A stretch of 15,829 bases of DNA from an uncultured Bacillaceae bacterium (GTDB lineage: Bacteria > Bacillota > Bacilli > Bacillales > Amphibacillaceae). The notes under the pieces are model-generated. The model searched no databases. It saw nothing but the letters and a program-made list of their open reading frames with translations, and was not told the origin of the DNA. The translations under genes and the position numbers were made by a program. Below, piece by piece: positions 8,622 through 15,829 of the stretch. Each line of letters begins with the position of its first letter. Within the stretch, counting starts at the first letter, position 1. Location: positions 1 through 15,829 of the forward strand of contig CALZEK010000010.1 of the NCBI GenBank assembly GCA_945639745.1. The letters are read 5' to 3'.

Positions 8622-8649
8622 CCACTGAATTATGTCAGTGGTTTTTTTT
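8622..8649 (+). terminator. Rho-independent terminator after rpmH
   Basis: CCACTGA (8622-8628) pairs with TCAGTGG (8635-8641) around a 6-nt loop, followed by eight T. It begins 2 nt after the rpmH stop. No clear promoter was found between it and rnpA, so rnpA probably depends on readthrough. Confidence 0.92.
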
Positions 8650-8701
8650 AAGTTTTTTTTAATTAAAAAAATCAAATACGCTAAGTTAAAAGGTGATCAG
8701 A

Positions 8702-9052
8702 GTGAAAAAAGCTTATCGTATTAAAAACAATAAAGAATTCCAAGCTATTTTTAATGCGGGTAAATCTTTTGCTAATCGTGAATTAGTTATTTACTATGTA
8801 AAAAAACCAAATCAAAATCATTTTAGAGTTGGTTTATCTGTTGGAAAAAAAATTGGCAATGCAGTAATGAGAAATCAAATTAAACGGTATCTAAGAGAAT
8901 CCTTCATATCACTAGAAGATGATATTATTTCGGAACTCGATCTTGTTATCATTGCTCGAAATCCAACAGCTCATATGAATTATCATCAAATAAAAAGAAG
9001 TTTAACACATTTATTACATAAAGAACGTTTATTTAAAGCGAAAAGAAGATAA
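8702..9052 (+). CDS. rnpA: Ribonuclease P protein component
   Basis: RnpA is the protein subunit that helps RNase P RNA bind and cleave the 5' leader of pre-tRNAs. The 116-aa product starts [14 protein letters not shown] and contains [20 protein letters not shown], with the basic RNQIKR motif at 57-62 (family usually RN[RK]IKR) and VIIARNP near 82-88. I chose GTG at 8702 because AAAGG ends about 8 nt upstream and the protein then aligns with S. aureus MEKAYRIKKN. An in-frame GTG at 8693 overlaps the ribosome site itself and is unlikely. It lies between the rpmH terminator and yidC (25-nt gap). Confidence 0.97.
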   Translation: MKKAYRIKNNKEFQAIFNAGKSFANRELVIYYVKKPNQNHFRVGLSVGKKIGNAVMRNQIKRYLRESFISLEDDIISELDLVIIARNPTAHMNYHQIKRSLTHLLHKERLFKAKRR

Positions 9053-9077
9053 GTCTTTATGTAAGGAGGAAATAATT

Positions 9078-9842
9078 TTGCGTAAAAAATATCTAGTGAT
9101 TATAAGTATGATTGGACTGGTTTTACTTTTATCAGGATGTACAGAAATCAACGTACCAATAGATTCTGAAAGTACAGGTTTTTGGAATAAGTATTTTGTT
9201 TATCCAATGTCATGGTTGATTACTTATTTTGCTAACCTATTTAATTCAAGTTATGGTTTAGCAATAGTAGTTGTAACTATAATCATTCGTTTAATATTAG
9301 TCCCATTAAACGTCAAACAAATTAAGAGTTCACAAGGTATGCAGGAAATTCAACCTGAAATTAAAAAATTACAAGCAAAATATTCATCTAAAGATGCAGC
9401 AACACAAGAGAAATTGCAAAAAGAAACAATGGCTATGTTCCAAGAACATGGTGTTAATCCTTTAGCAGGATGTTTACCTATATTTGTACAAATGCCTGTT
9501 TTAATTGCTATGTATCATGCAATTATGAGAACTGAAGCGATAAAGTCAGGAAGTTTCTTATGGTTTGAATTAGGTTCTACAGACCCTATTTTACCCTTAC
9601 TTGCAGGTGGCGCTACATTCGTTCAACAAAAATTAATGATGTCAGGTAGTCCATCAGCAGATAATCCACAAATGAAAATGATGTTATACTTGATGCCAAT
9701 TATGATTACTGTCTTTGCATTCTTCTTCCCATCAGCCTTAGCTTTATACTGGGTAGTTGGTAATATATTTATGGTTATTCAAACTATATTTATTCGTAAA
9801 CCAATGATGAAAAAAGCGCAGGCAGGAGGAGACAAAAAGTGA
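9078..9842 (+). CDS. yidC: Membrane protein insertase YidC/SpoIIIJ/OxaA1 (lipoprotein type)
   Basis: YidC inserts and folds membrane proteins, alone or with Sec. The 254-aa protein begins with a lipoprotein signal peptide ([21 protein letters not shown]), with lipobox LSGC and Cys21 as the predicted lipidated residue. About five membrane spans follow: near 40-55, 60-77 with the conserved Arg71 ([11 protein letters not shown]), near 128-146, 167-180 and 200-236. A charged cytoplasmic hairpin (about 90-120, [10 protein letters not shown]...) separates the second and third. The ending is basic (RKPMMKKAQ). The start is TTG at 9078, with AAGGAGG 8 nt upstream. In Bacillus the same place holds spoIIIJ, also needed in sporulation. 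The stop overlaps the jag start by 4 nt (GTGA). Confidence 0.97.
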   Translation: MRKKYLVIISMIGLVLLLSGCTEINVPIDSESTGFWNKYFVYPMSWLITYFANLFNSSYGLAIVVVTIIIRLILVPLNVKQIKSSQGMQEIQPEIKKLQAKYSSKDAATQEKLQKETMAMFQEHGVNPLAGCLPIFVQMPVLIAMYHAIMRTEAIKSGSFLWFELGSTDPILPLLAGGATFVQQKLMMSGSPSADNPQMKMMLYLMPIMITVFAFFFPSALALYWVVGNIFMVIQTIFIRKPMMKKAQAGGDKK

Positions 9843-10453
9843 GAGAAGTAACAGCAAGTGGTGAAACTGTCGAAGAAGCAATAGAATCTGCTTTGGCTCA
9901 ACTGAATTTGTCAAAAGAACAAGTAGAAATTAATGTAATTGATGAAGGTAAAAAAGGTTTTTTAGGAATATTTGGTGCATCACGTGCTATCGTTAAAGTC
10001 ATAGAAATACAAGATAATATTGATAAAGCAGAACAATTTATTAAAGATATGACAAAGAATATGAATATAGAAACAAAGGTAGAAACAATTGTTTCAGATA
10101 ATCATGTTACTTTTAACTTAAATGGTGAAAAAATAGCTATTTTGATAGGCAAACGAGGTCAAACGCTTAATGCTATTCAGTATTTAGTTCAACTTGTCAT
10201 TAATAAAGATAGTAATCAATATTACTCAGTAACTGTCGACGCAGAAGGTTATCGAAATAGAAGAAAAGAGACTTTAGAATCTCTTGCTTTAAAAATGGCT
10301 GATAAATCAAAACGAATGAATAGGAAAGTTGCTTTAGAACCAATGCCAGCTTTTGAAAGAAAAATTATTCATAATGTTTTGCAAAATGAATCAGACGTTC
10401 AAACGTATTCAGATGGAAATGATCCCCATCGTCATATTGTTATTAAACCTTGA
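9839..10453 (+). CDS. jag: RNA-binding protein KhpB/Jag
   Basis: Jag (KhpB, EloR) is an RNA-binding regulator that in other Firmicutes works with KhpA in controlling cell elongation and division. The 204 aa show the Jag N-terminal domain ([26 protein letters not shown] at 38-46), a KH domain ([23 protein letters not shown] at 104-107) and an R3H domain (about 140-204, Arg174-xxx-His178). The start is GTG at 9839 inside the last codons of yidC (GTGA overlap), with GGAGGAG just upstream, implying translational coupling. It is the last gene of this block; a strong terminator follows. Confidence 0.95.
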   Translation: MREVTASGETVEEAIESALAQLNLSKEQVEINVIDEGKKGFLGIFGASRAIVKVIEIQDNIDKAEQFIKDMTKNMNIETKVETIVSDNHVTFNLNGEKIAILIGKRGQTLNAIQYLVQLVINKDSNQYYSVTVDAEGYRNRRKETLESLALKMADKSKRMNRKVALEPMPAFERKIIHNVLQNESDVQTYSDGNDPHRHIVIKP

Positions 10454-10459
10454 AACTAG

Positions 10460-10488
10460 AAAAGCCTTGGAGACTCCAAGGCTTTTTT
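10460..10488 (+). terminator. Rho-independent terminator after jag
   Basis: AAAAGCCTTGG (10460-10470) pairs with CCAAGGCTTTT (10476-10486) around the loop AGACT, with six T at 10483-10488. The symmetrical A and T flanks make it effective in both directions. It closes the rnpA-yidC-jag unit. Confidence 0.93.
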
Positions 10489-10564
10489 ATTGGTATAAAA
10501 TAAAAAATATATGATATGATTAATTGTCAATTAAGTCGTTAGATATTATATTTGAGGTGATAAA

Positions 10565-11941
10565 ATGAAAACTGATACAATAGCTGCAATCTCTACAGCA
10601 GTTGGAGAAGGTGCAATAGGCATAGTACGTTTAAGTGGACCAGAAGCAATAGAAATAAGCAATAAATTGTTTGAAGGAAAGAATCTACACGAAGTATCAT
10701 CTCATACAATTCATTATGGACATATTGTAGATCCATTGACAAATGAAAAATTAGATGAAGTTATGACATCCGTTTTAAAAGAACCAAAAACATTTACAAA
10801 AGAAGATATTGTTGAAATAAATTGTCACGGCGGTGTAGTTGCCGTTAATCGTATTTTAAATATTGTATTAAAAAATGGTGCAAGATTAGCTGAACCCGGA
10901 GAATTTACTAAACGTGCTTTTTTAAATGGTAGAATTGATTTGTCACAAGCTGAAGCAGTAATGGACTTGATTCAAGCACAAACAGATAAAGCAATGAGTG
11001 TTGCCATGACTCAATTAGATGGTAGACTATCAATCTTAATTCAATCGTTACGCCAATTACTACTAGAAACAATTGCACAAGTTGAAGTGACGATTGATTA
11101 TCCCGAATATGATGATGTTGAGGAACTATCACATCAAATGATGCGTGATAAAACACGTGAAGTGCTGCGTGAAATCGAAAACTTACTAGCAGTAGCTAAT
11201 CAAGGTAAAATATTAAGAGAAGGTATTCAAACTGCGATAGTCGGAAGACCTAACGTAGGTAAATCATCACTTATGAATATGCTTGTCCAAGAGGAAAAAG
11301 CAATTGTTACTGATATTCCAGGTACAACAAGAGACATGATTGAAGAACATGTTAATGTAAGGGGTATTCCACTAACATTAATTGATACTGCTGGAATAAG
11401 AGAAACAGAAGACCAAGTTGAAAAAATTGGTGTAGGTCGTTCACGAGCAGTCTTACAAACAGCAGATTTAATCTTGGTCATGTTAAATAATAATGAAGAA
11501 TTGACAGAAGAAGATAAGGAAATTATAAAGGCTGTTCAATCTTTAGATTATCTAGTCTTGATTAATAAAGTAGATTTGGAGTCAAAAATTAATCTGGATG
11601 AAGTAAAATCATTAATATCCGATAATAAAATCATTGAAATGTCCTTAACAAAAGATAAAGGCATCAATGATTTAGAGCAAACTTTAGTAGACAAGTTCTT
11701 TGAAGGGGATTTATCTCCTAAAGACATGACATATGTTTCAAATGCACGTCACATTGATTTATTAGAACAATCTAAAACAGCGCTAGAAGATGCCTTGAAT
11801 GGTCTTGAATTAGCAATGCCAATCGATATTATTCAAATTGACATCACACGTACTTGGGAATATTTAGGAGAAATAATTGGTGATACTGCAAGTGAGGGGT
11901 TAATTGATCAATTATTTTCACAGTTTTGTTTAGGAAAATAA
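10565..11941 (+). CDS. mnmE: tRNA modification GTPase MnmE (TrmE)
   Basis: MnmE is a GTPase that with MnmG makes the 5-carboxymethylaminomethyl group on wobble uridine U34 of certain tRNAs, using a folate carrier. The 458 aa show the N-terminal tetrahydrofolate-binding domain ([25 protein letters not shown] 86-90; [21 protein letters not shown] at about 110-130), a helical domain, and an inserted G domain: G1 GRPNVGKS 227-234, TTRD 254-257, DTAG 274-277 and NKVD 334-337. The conserved C-terminal FCLGK, whose cysteine is essential in the family, is at 454-458. The ATG at 10565 has GAGGTG 7 nt upstream. It is the first gene of an operon with mnmG (15-nt gap) and rsmG. Confidence 0.98.
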   Translation: MKTDTIAAISTAVGEGAIGIVRLSGPEAIEISNKLFEGKNLHEVSSHTIHYGHIVDPLTNEKLDEVMTSVLKEPKTFTKEDIVEINCHGGVVAVNRILNIVLKNGARLAEPGEFTKRAFLNGRIDLSQAEAVMDLIQAQTDKAMSVAMTQLDGRLSILIQSLRQLLLETIAQVEVTIDYPEYDDVEELSHQMMRDKTREVLREIENLLAVANQGKILREGIQTAIVGRPNVGKSSLMNMLVQEEKAIVTDIPGTTRDMIEEHVNVRGIPLTLIDTAGIRETEDQVEKIGVGRSRAVLQTADLILVMLNNNEELTEEDKEIIKAVQSLDYLVLINKVDLESKINLDEVKSLISDNKIIEMSLTKDKGINDLEQTLVDKFFEGDLSPKDMTYVSNARHIDLLEQSKTALEDALNGLELAMPIDIIQIDITRTWEYLGEIIGDTASEGLIDQLFSQFCLGK

Positions 11942-11956
11942 GAAAGGGTGAAGAAA

Positions 11957-13840
11957 ATGGTTTATAACGCAGGACATTATGATGTAATAGTAATTGGGGC
12001 AGGGCATGCAGGATGTGAAGCTGGTATTGCATCAGCTAAATTAGGTGCAAAAACATTAATGGTAACTCTTAATTTGGATATGGTGGCATTTATGCCATGT
12101 AATCCGTCATTAGGTGGACCAGCTAAAGGTATTGTAATTAGAGAAATAGATGCTTTAGGTGGAGTTATGGGTAAAGTAATCGATAAGACACATATTCAAA
12201 TGCGTATGTTAAATACGGCAAAGGGACCTGCAGTAAGAGCTTTAAGAGCACAAGCAGATAAACCGCTTTATATTCAAGAAATGAAAGATATTCTTGAAAA
12301 CCAAGAGAATTTAACCTTAAAACAAGCCATGGTAAATGAATTAATTATCGAAGATGGTGTTTGTAAAGGAATATTAACAGAAACAAATGCGGCTTATTAC
12401 GCTGATTCAGTAGTTATTACGACAGGGACGTTTATGCGTGGAAAAGTTTTAATAGGAGATTTAGAATATGAAAGTGGTCCAAATAATCAGCGTGTATCAA
12501 TCAAATTATCTGAGAATCTGGAAGAGCTTGGCTTTGACTTAACACGGTATAAAACTGGTACCCCACCAAGAGTAAATAGTAAGACAATTGATTATAGTAA
12601 AGCGGAAATTCAACCAGGTGATGAAAAACGACAAGGGTTTTCTTACGAAACAACTGAATTTATAACAGATCAAATACCATGTTGGCTAACTCATACAAAT
12701 CAAAGTACACATGATGTTATCAATGATAATTTAACAAAATCTGCCATGTATTCGGGTATGATTAAAGGGACAGGGCCTAGATATTGTCCATCTATTGAAG
12801 ATAAGATTGTAAGGTTTAATGATAAATCACGTCATCAAATATTTTTAGAACCAGAAGGGCGTAAAACAGAAGAAGTATATGTTCAAGGATTGTCAACATC
12901 TTTACCAGAATATATACAAGAAGACATGTTAAAGTCAATTGCAGGTTTAGAAAATGCAGAAATGATGCGACCAGGCTATGCTATTGAATATGATGCAGTA
13001 GAATCAACACAATTATTTCCAACACTAGAAACAAAGAAAATAGCTGGCTTATATACAGCAGGGCAAATTAATGGGACATCAGGTTATGAAGAAGCTGCAG
13101 GGCAAGGGATTATAGCAGGAATCAATGCTGGATTGAAGGCTTTAGGGAAAGAGCCATTTATCTTAGACCGTTCACAAGCATATATCGGTGTTTTAATTGA
13201 TGACTTAGTAACTAAAGGAACAAGAGAACCTTACCGCTTACTAACTTCGCGCGCTGAACACCGCTTATTACTTAGACATGATAATGCTGATATTAGACTA
13301 ACAGAGTTAGGTTATAATTTAGGATTAATTGATGAAGCACGCTTTAAATCTTTCGAGAAAAAATTAGAACAAGTTGAATTAGAGAAGAAGCGTCTACACA
13401 AATTAATCATCAAAGCTGATGACTATGTACAACAAACATTAATAGAAGCAAATTCAACACCTTTAAAAGATGCGAGTAGAGCATTAGACTTATTGAAACG
13501 TCCTGAAATATCATATAAAATGATTGAGAAAATAACACAAGATGTACAAGATTTACCTGAAGAGGTAAAAGAACAAGTTGAAATTCAATTAAAATATGAA
13601 GGATATATCAAAAAAGCATCAGATCAAGTACAACGAATGTTAAATATGGAAAACAAAAAAATACCAGAAAACATCGATTATGATGCTATTAGTGGTTTAG
13701 CTGGGGAAGCAAAAGAGAAACTTAAAAACATTCAACCCCTTTCAATTGGACAAGCGTCCCGTATTTCAGGAGTAAACCCTGCAGATGTATCTATTTTGCT
13801 TATCTATATAGAACAGGGGAAATTCGAAAGAGTTAAATAA
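11957..13840 (+). CDS. mnmG: tRNA uridine-5-carboxymethylaminomethyl modification enzyme MnmG (GidA)
   Basis: MnmG is the FAD- and NADH-dependent partner of MnmE in wobble-uridine modification of tRNA. The 627-aa protein shows the Rossmann FAD motif GAGHAG (14-19), [17 protein letters not shown] with Cys48, [22 protein letters not shown] with the second conserved cysteine, and the C-terminal FAD site [19 protein letters not shown]. The helical C-terminal domain for MnmE contact ends with [18 protein letters not shown] prefer ATG at 11957 over an in-frame GTG at 11948: AAAGGGTG is then about 7 nt upstream, and the start aligns with B. subtilis MGYEAGQYD, whereas the GTG lies inside the ribosome site. 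The gap to mnmE is 15 nt. Confidence 0.98.
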   Translation: MVYNAGHYDVIVIGAGHAGCEAGIASAKLGAKTLMVTLNLDMVAFMPCNPSLGGPAKGIVIREIDALGGVMGKVIDKTHIQMRMLNTAKGPAVRALRAQADKPLYIQEMKDILENQENLTLKQAMVNELIIEDGVCKGILTETNAAYYADSVVITTGTFMRGKVLIGDLEYESGPNNQRVSIKLSENLEELGFDLTRYKTGTPPRVNSKTIDYSKAEIQPGDEKRQGFSYETTEFITDQIPCWLTHTNQSTHDVINDNLTKSAMYSGMIKGTGPRYCPSIEDKIVRFNDKSRHQIFLEPEGRKTEEVYVQGLSTSLPEYIQEDMLKSIAGLENAEMMRPGYAIEYDAVESTQLFPTLETKKIAGLYTAGQINGTSGYEEAAGQGIIAGINAGLKALGKEPFILDRSQAYIGVLIDDLVTKGTREPYRLLTSRAEHRLLLRHDNADIRLTELGYNLGLIDEARFKSFEKKLEQVELEKKRLHKLIIKADDYVQQTLIEANSTPLKDASRALDLLKRPEISYKMIEKITQDVQDLPEEVKEQVEIQLKYEGYIKKASDQVQRMLNMENKKIPENIDYDAISGLAGEAKEKLKNIQPLSIGQASRISGVNPADVSILLIYIEQGKFERVK

Positions 13841-13860
13841 TTGGTTTAAGGAGCTTATAG

Positions 13861-14574
13861 ATGAATATTGAAGAGTTTATAACAGAATTGAATGCACAGA
13901 ATATTGAATTAAATGAATATCAACTGGATCAATTCGATAAATATTATAATTTACTTGTTGAATGGAATAAAAAAATGAATTTAACAGCAATTACAGAAAA
14001 AGAAGATGTTTACTTAAAGCATTTTTTTGATTCAATATCATCAAGTTTTCATTTCGACTTCACACAAGTTGAATCAGTATGTGATGTAGGTGCAGGAGCA
14101 GGGTTTCCAAGTATACCTTTGAAAATCTGCTATCCACATTTAAGTATAACTATCGTAGATTCATTAAATAAACGAATTACTTTTTTAGAAAATTTAGCAA
14201 ATGAATTAAATTTAGACAATGTAAATTTTGTCCATTCACGTGCTGAAGACTTCGGGCAAAATAAAGAACATAGAGAAATGTATGACGTGGTAACAGCAAG
14301 AGCAGTGGCAAGAACTAATGTTTTATCAGAATATTGTTTACCACTTTGTAAAATAAAAGGTAATTTTATAGCAATGAAAGGCGCCTTAGCAAGTGAAGAA
14401 TTACAAGAGGCTAATAAAGCCATTACAACACTTGGTGGGAAGTTAAAAAAAGAATTGACATTTAATTTACCGCTTGAAAATAGTGAACGTTCAATTATTA
14501 TTATAGAGAAAATAAAAACGACACCTAAAAAATATCCAAGAAAACCAGGAACACCACAAAAATTACCATTATAA
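13861..14574 (+). CDS. rsmG: 16S rRNA (guanine(527)-N(7))-methyltransferase RsmG
   Basis: RsmG (GidB) uses S-adenosylmethionine to methylate G527 of 16S rRNA in the decoding region; loss gives low-level streptomycin resistance in several bacteria. The 237 aa have the usual length. An N-terminal helical part ([17 protein letters not shown] at about 29-45) is followed by the Rossmann methyltransferase fold: [15 protein letters not shown] (75-89) for [20 protein letters not shown] with the acidic end of strand two, HSRAEDFG, and VTARAVA (144-150). The tail is very basic ([19 protein letters not shown]), as in the family. The ATG at 13861 has AAGGAG 7-8 nt upstream. It lies 20 nt after mnmG and is the last gene of the operon. 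Confidence 0.98.
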   Translation: MNIEEFITELNAQNIELNEYQLDQFDKYYNLLVEWNKKMNLTAITEKEDVYLKHFFDSISSSFHFDFTQVESVCDVGAGAGFPSIPLKICYPHLSITIVDSLNKRITFLENLANELNLDNVNFVHSRAEDFGQNKEHREMYDVVTARAVARTNVLSEYCLPLCKIKGNFIAMKGALASEELQEANKAITTLGGKLKKELTFNLPLENSERSIIIIEKIKTTPKKYPRKPGTPQKLPL

Positions 14575-14622
14575 TAATTGAAATTGGCAATAAAAACTAA
14601 AAAAAACCACATAAAGCAATTT

Positions 14623-14690
14623 AAAAAACCATACTATTTATTAATAAATGTGATAAGATAAAAGAAGCATAATAAATAGTATGGTTTTTT
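14623..14690 (+). terminator. Long inverted repeat after rsmG, probable bidirectional terminator
   Basis: A perfect 20-bp inverted repeat: 14623-14642 (AAAAAACCATACTATTTATT) pairs with 14671-14690, leaving a 28-nt A+T-rich loop. The right arm ends in six T, so it can end the mnmE-mnmG-rsmG transcript, and the mirrored A run allows the same for the other strand. The left arm overlaps a second palindrome, TTTATTAATAAA (14637-14648), which would form a competing hairpin. The stem has few G-C pairs and a large loop, so terminator strength is uncertain. Confidence 0.65.
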
Positions 14691-14702
14691 AGCACATTAA
14701 AA

Positions 14703-14730
14703 ATAAATTGTTTCACGTGAAACAATTTAT
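14703..14730. promoter_or_regulatory. parS: parS site (ParB/Spo0J-binding centromere)
   Basis: The core TGTTTCACGTGAAACA (14709-14724) fits the parS consensus TGTTNCACGTGAAACA with no mismatch. The palindrome extends to 28 bp (14703-14730). ParB binds parS, spreads as a CTP-dependent clamp and recruits SMC and ParA. The site ends 24 bp before the noc start, between the inverted repeat at 14623-14690 and the noc ribosome site. No Noc-binding palindrome (ATTTCCCGGGAAAT type) was seen in the window. Confidence 0.95.
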
Positions 14731-14754
14731 AACTTAGCAAAAGGTGATGATAAT

Positions 14755-15597
14755 ATGTTGAACTCTTTGAATCGGCTTTTTTTAGGCGAAAGTAAGGAAG
14801 ATAAACAGTCGATTGAACAGTTTAATGAAGATGAAGTCGTTCAATTAGAAGTTGAAAGAATAATCCCTAATCAATTTCAACCTAGAACGATCTTTGATGA
14901 TAATAAAATCAATGAATTAGCACAAACCTTAAAGACTCATGGAATTATCCAACCAATTGTAGTTCGTAACCTAGAAGATGATAAATATGAAGTTATTGCA
15001 GGAGAGAGGCGTTTAAGAGCCGCTAAATCTTTAGAATGGGAGAAAATACCGGCAATTATACGCAATTTAACTGATACAGAAACTGCGTCGGTTGCATTAA
15101 TAGAGAACATTCAAAGAGAACAACTTACAGCAATTGAAGAAGCATCAGCATACGTCCAATTGTTAGAATTACATGAACTTACACAAGAGGCATTAGCCCA
15201 AAGATTAGGTAAAAGTCAATCAACAGTTGCCAATCGTATTCGCTTATTGAAATTATCACAAGACGTACAAGAAGCTTTATTAAATAAAGTAATAACTGAA
15301 AGACACGGTCGAACATTGTTAAAATTAGATGATGAACTGCAAGGTGTCTATTTAAAAAGGATTATTGATGAAGATTTAAATGTTAAAGAATTGGAAGAAT
15401 TAATAAATGCATCACATTTAAAAGAACAGCCGAAAAAGAAAAAAAGAAAAGCTAAAATAATTAGTAAAGATGTCCGTATAGCAACGAATACAATTAAAAA
15501 GTCATTAAAAATGATAGCTAATACAGGTATTGAAGTTGAATCAGAAGAAGAAGAACTTGATGATTATTATCAAGTAACCATTCGTATAAAGAAATAA
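14755..15597 (+). CDS. noc: Nucleoid occlusion protein Noc
   Basis: Noc is a ParB paralogue that binds its sites across the chromosome and, tethered to the membrane, keeps division septa off the nucleoid. The 280 aa align with B. subtilis Noc throughout. The N-terminal [12 protein letters not shown] is a probable amphipathic membrane-targeting helix. The CTP-binding domain has [14 protein letters not shown] and GIIQPIVVR (36-71), GERR (83-86) and [11 protein letters not shown] (114-124). The helix-turn-helix is [20 protein letters not shown] (142-161), and the dimer domain ends [10 protein letters not shown]. Gln155 and Arg183 match residues reported to make Noc rather than ParB choose its DNA site; Arg161 stands in for the usual Noc lysine. 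The lysine-rich linker (226-234) is long. ATG at 14755 has AAAAGGTGATG upstream. parA follows after 33 nt, so noc and parA may be co-transcribed. Confidence 0.94.
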   Translation: MLNSLNRLFLGESKEDKQSIEQFNEDEVVQLEVERIIPNQFQPRTIFDDNKINELAQTLKTHGIIQPIVVRNLEDDKYEVIAGERRLRAAKSLEWEKIPAIIRNLTDTETASVALIENIQREQLTAIEEASAYVQLLELHELTQEALAQRLGKSQSTVANRIRLLKLSQDVQEALLNKVITERHGRTLLKLDDELQGVYLKRIIDEDLNVKELEELINASHLKEQPKKKKRKAKIISKDVRIATNTIKKSLKMIANTGIEVESEEEELDDYYQVTIRIKK

Positions 15598-15630
15598 ATT
15601 TAAATGAATATTTATAGGGTAGGTGTAATG

Positions 15631-15829
15631 ATGGGGAAAATAATAGCTGTAGCTAACCAAAAAGGTGGGGTTGGTAAAACAACTTCTACAGTCAACCTAG
15701 GAGCAAGTTTAGCTACTTTAGGTAAGAAAGTTCTTCTAATTGATATAGATCCTCAAGGTAATGCAACAAGTGGTGTAGGTGTCAATAAGGGAGACCTTAA
15801 TCAATGTGTCTATAACATCCTCGTTGAAG
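15631..15829 (+). CDS. parA: Chromosome-partitioning ATPase ParA/Soj, partial (first 66 codons)
   Basis: ParA (Soj) is a Walker-type ATPase that binds DNA non-specifically, is stimulated by ParB, moves origins apart and in Bacillus also regulates DnaA. The visible part reads [20 protein letters not shown] with the deviant Walker A KGGVGKT at 11-17, then [17 protein letters not shown] at about 32-48, and CVYNILVE at the window edge. It aligns well with Soj ([18 protein letters not shown]). Two ATGs are adjacent (15628 and 15631); I prefer the second because AGGTG then has about 5 nt spacing and the protein matches Soj. parB (spo0J) is expected just beyond the window. Confidence 0.96.
   Translation, partial: MGKIIAVANQKGGVGKTTSTVNLGASLATLGKKVLLIDIDPQGNATSGVGVNKGDLNQCVYNILVE

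Noticed and set aside
8469..8675. 68-codon minus-strand frame over rpmH and its terminator
   Set aside because: Antisense of L34 and the terminator hairpin; no ribosome site.
10542..10558. Promoter-like TTGTCA - 17 nt - TATATT just before mnmE
   Set aside because: Good matches, but the start point would fall at the end of the mnmE ribosome site, leaving the transcript without GAGGTG. Unlikely as the mnmE promoter.
11948..11956. GTG three codons upstream as the mnmG start
   Set aside because: It lies inside the AAAGGGTG ribosome site; ATG at 11957 aligns with the B. subtilis start.
14130..14612. 160-codon minus-strand frame over rsmG, apparently hydrophobic
   Set aside because: Antisense of rsmG; the hydrophobic look comes from reversing Lys/Glu/Asn-rich codons. 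No supporting start signal.
14708..14733. TTGTTT ... TATAAC across parS as a noc promoter
   Set aside because: The spacer is only 14 nt, too short for a sigma-A promoter.

Overview
The window is the replication-origin region of a low-GC (roughly one-third G+C by eye) Gram-positive bacterium of the class Bacilli. The gene set and order match the conserved Bacillales origin: gyrA-gyrB-remB-recF-yaaA-dnaN-dnaA on the minus strand to the left, and rpmH-rnpA-yidC-jag-mnmE-mnmG-rsmG-noc-parA on the plus strand to the right. The divergence point is about position 8000. Both arms are transcribed away from the origin, so all genes are co-directional with replication. A linked remB (yaaB), a true Noc protein and a lipoprotein-type YidC point to Bacillales, probably Bacillaceae or a near relative. 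I cannot name the genus from sequence alone.

Left arm (1-6464, minus strand). dnaA and dnaN encode the initiator and the sliding clamp. A strong bidirectional hairpin terminator then separates dnaN from a second block, yaaA (S4 RNA-binding), recF (gap repair), remB (matrix regulator family), gyrB and gyrA. The gyrA gene runs off the left edge. Spacing inside this second block is 13-43 nt, so it looks like one operon.

Origin (6281-8485). It is bipartite, with the dnaA gene between its two halves. The upstream half (7809-8485) carries a cluster of DnaA boxes, a probable dnaA promoter, a terminator-shaped hairpin in the dnaA leader and two promoters for rpmH. The downstream half (6281-6464, dnaA-dnaN gap) carries the apparent unwinding element: DnaA boxes, a run of six DnaA-trio triplets and then a nearly pure A+T stretch. 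Short exact repeats are shared by the two halves.

Right arm (8486-15829, plus strand). rpmH has its own terminator. rnpA, yidC and jag follow closely and end in a second terminator. mnmE-mnmG-rsmG form an RNA-modification operon. A long 20-bp inverted repeat follows, then a perfect parS site inside a 28-bp palindrome just upstream of noc, then the start of parA (soj), which is cut by the window edge. Together these genes start replication (DnaA), run it (DnaN), relieve its torsion (gyrase), repair it (RecF), and segregate and protect the nucleoid (ParA, Noc, parS). Interspersed are translation and tRNA/rRNA maturation genes.

No mobile element, CRISPR array, toxin-antitoxin pair or foreign gene cluster was seen. 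The interest lies in the regulatory DNA: the origin architecture, the possible dnaA leader attenuator, the parS in front of noc, and the many non-ATG starts (dnaA TTG, yidC TTG, gyrA GTG, jag GTG, rnpA GTG).
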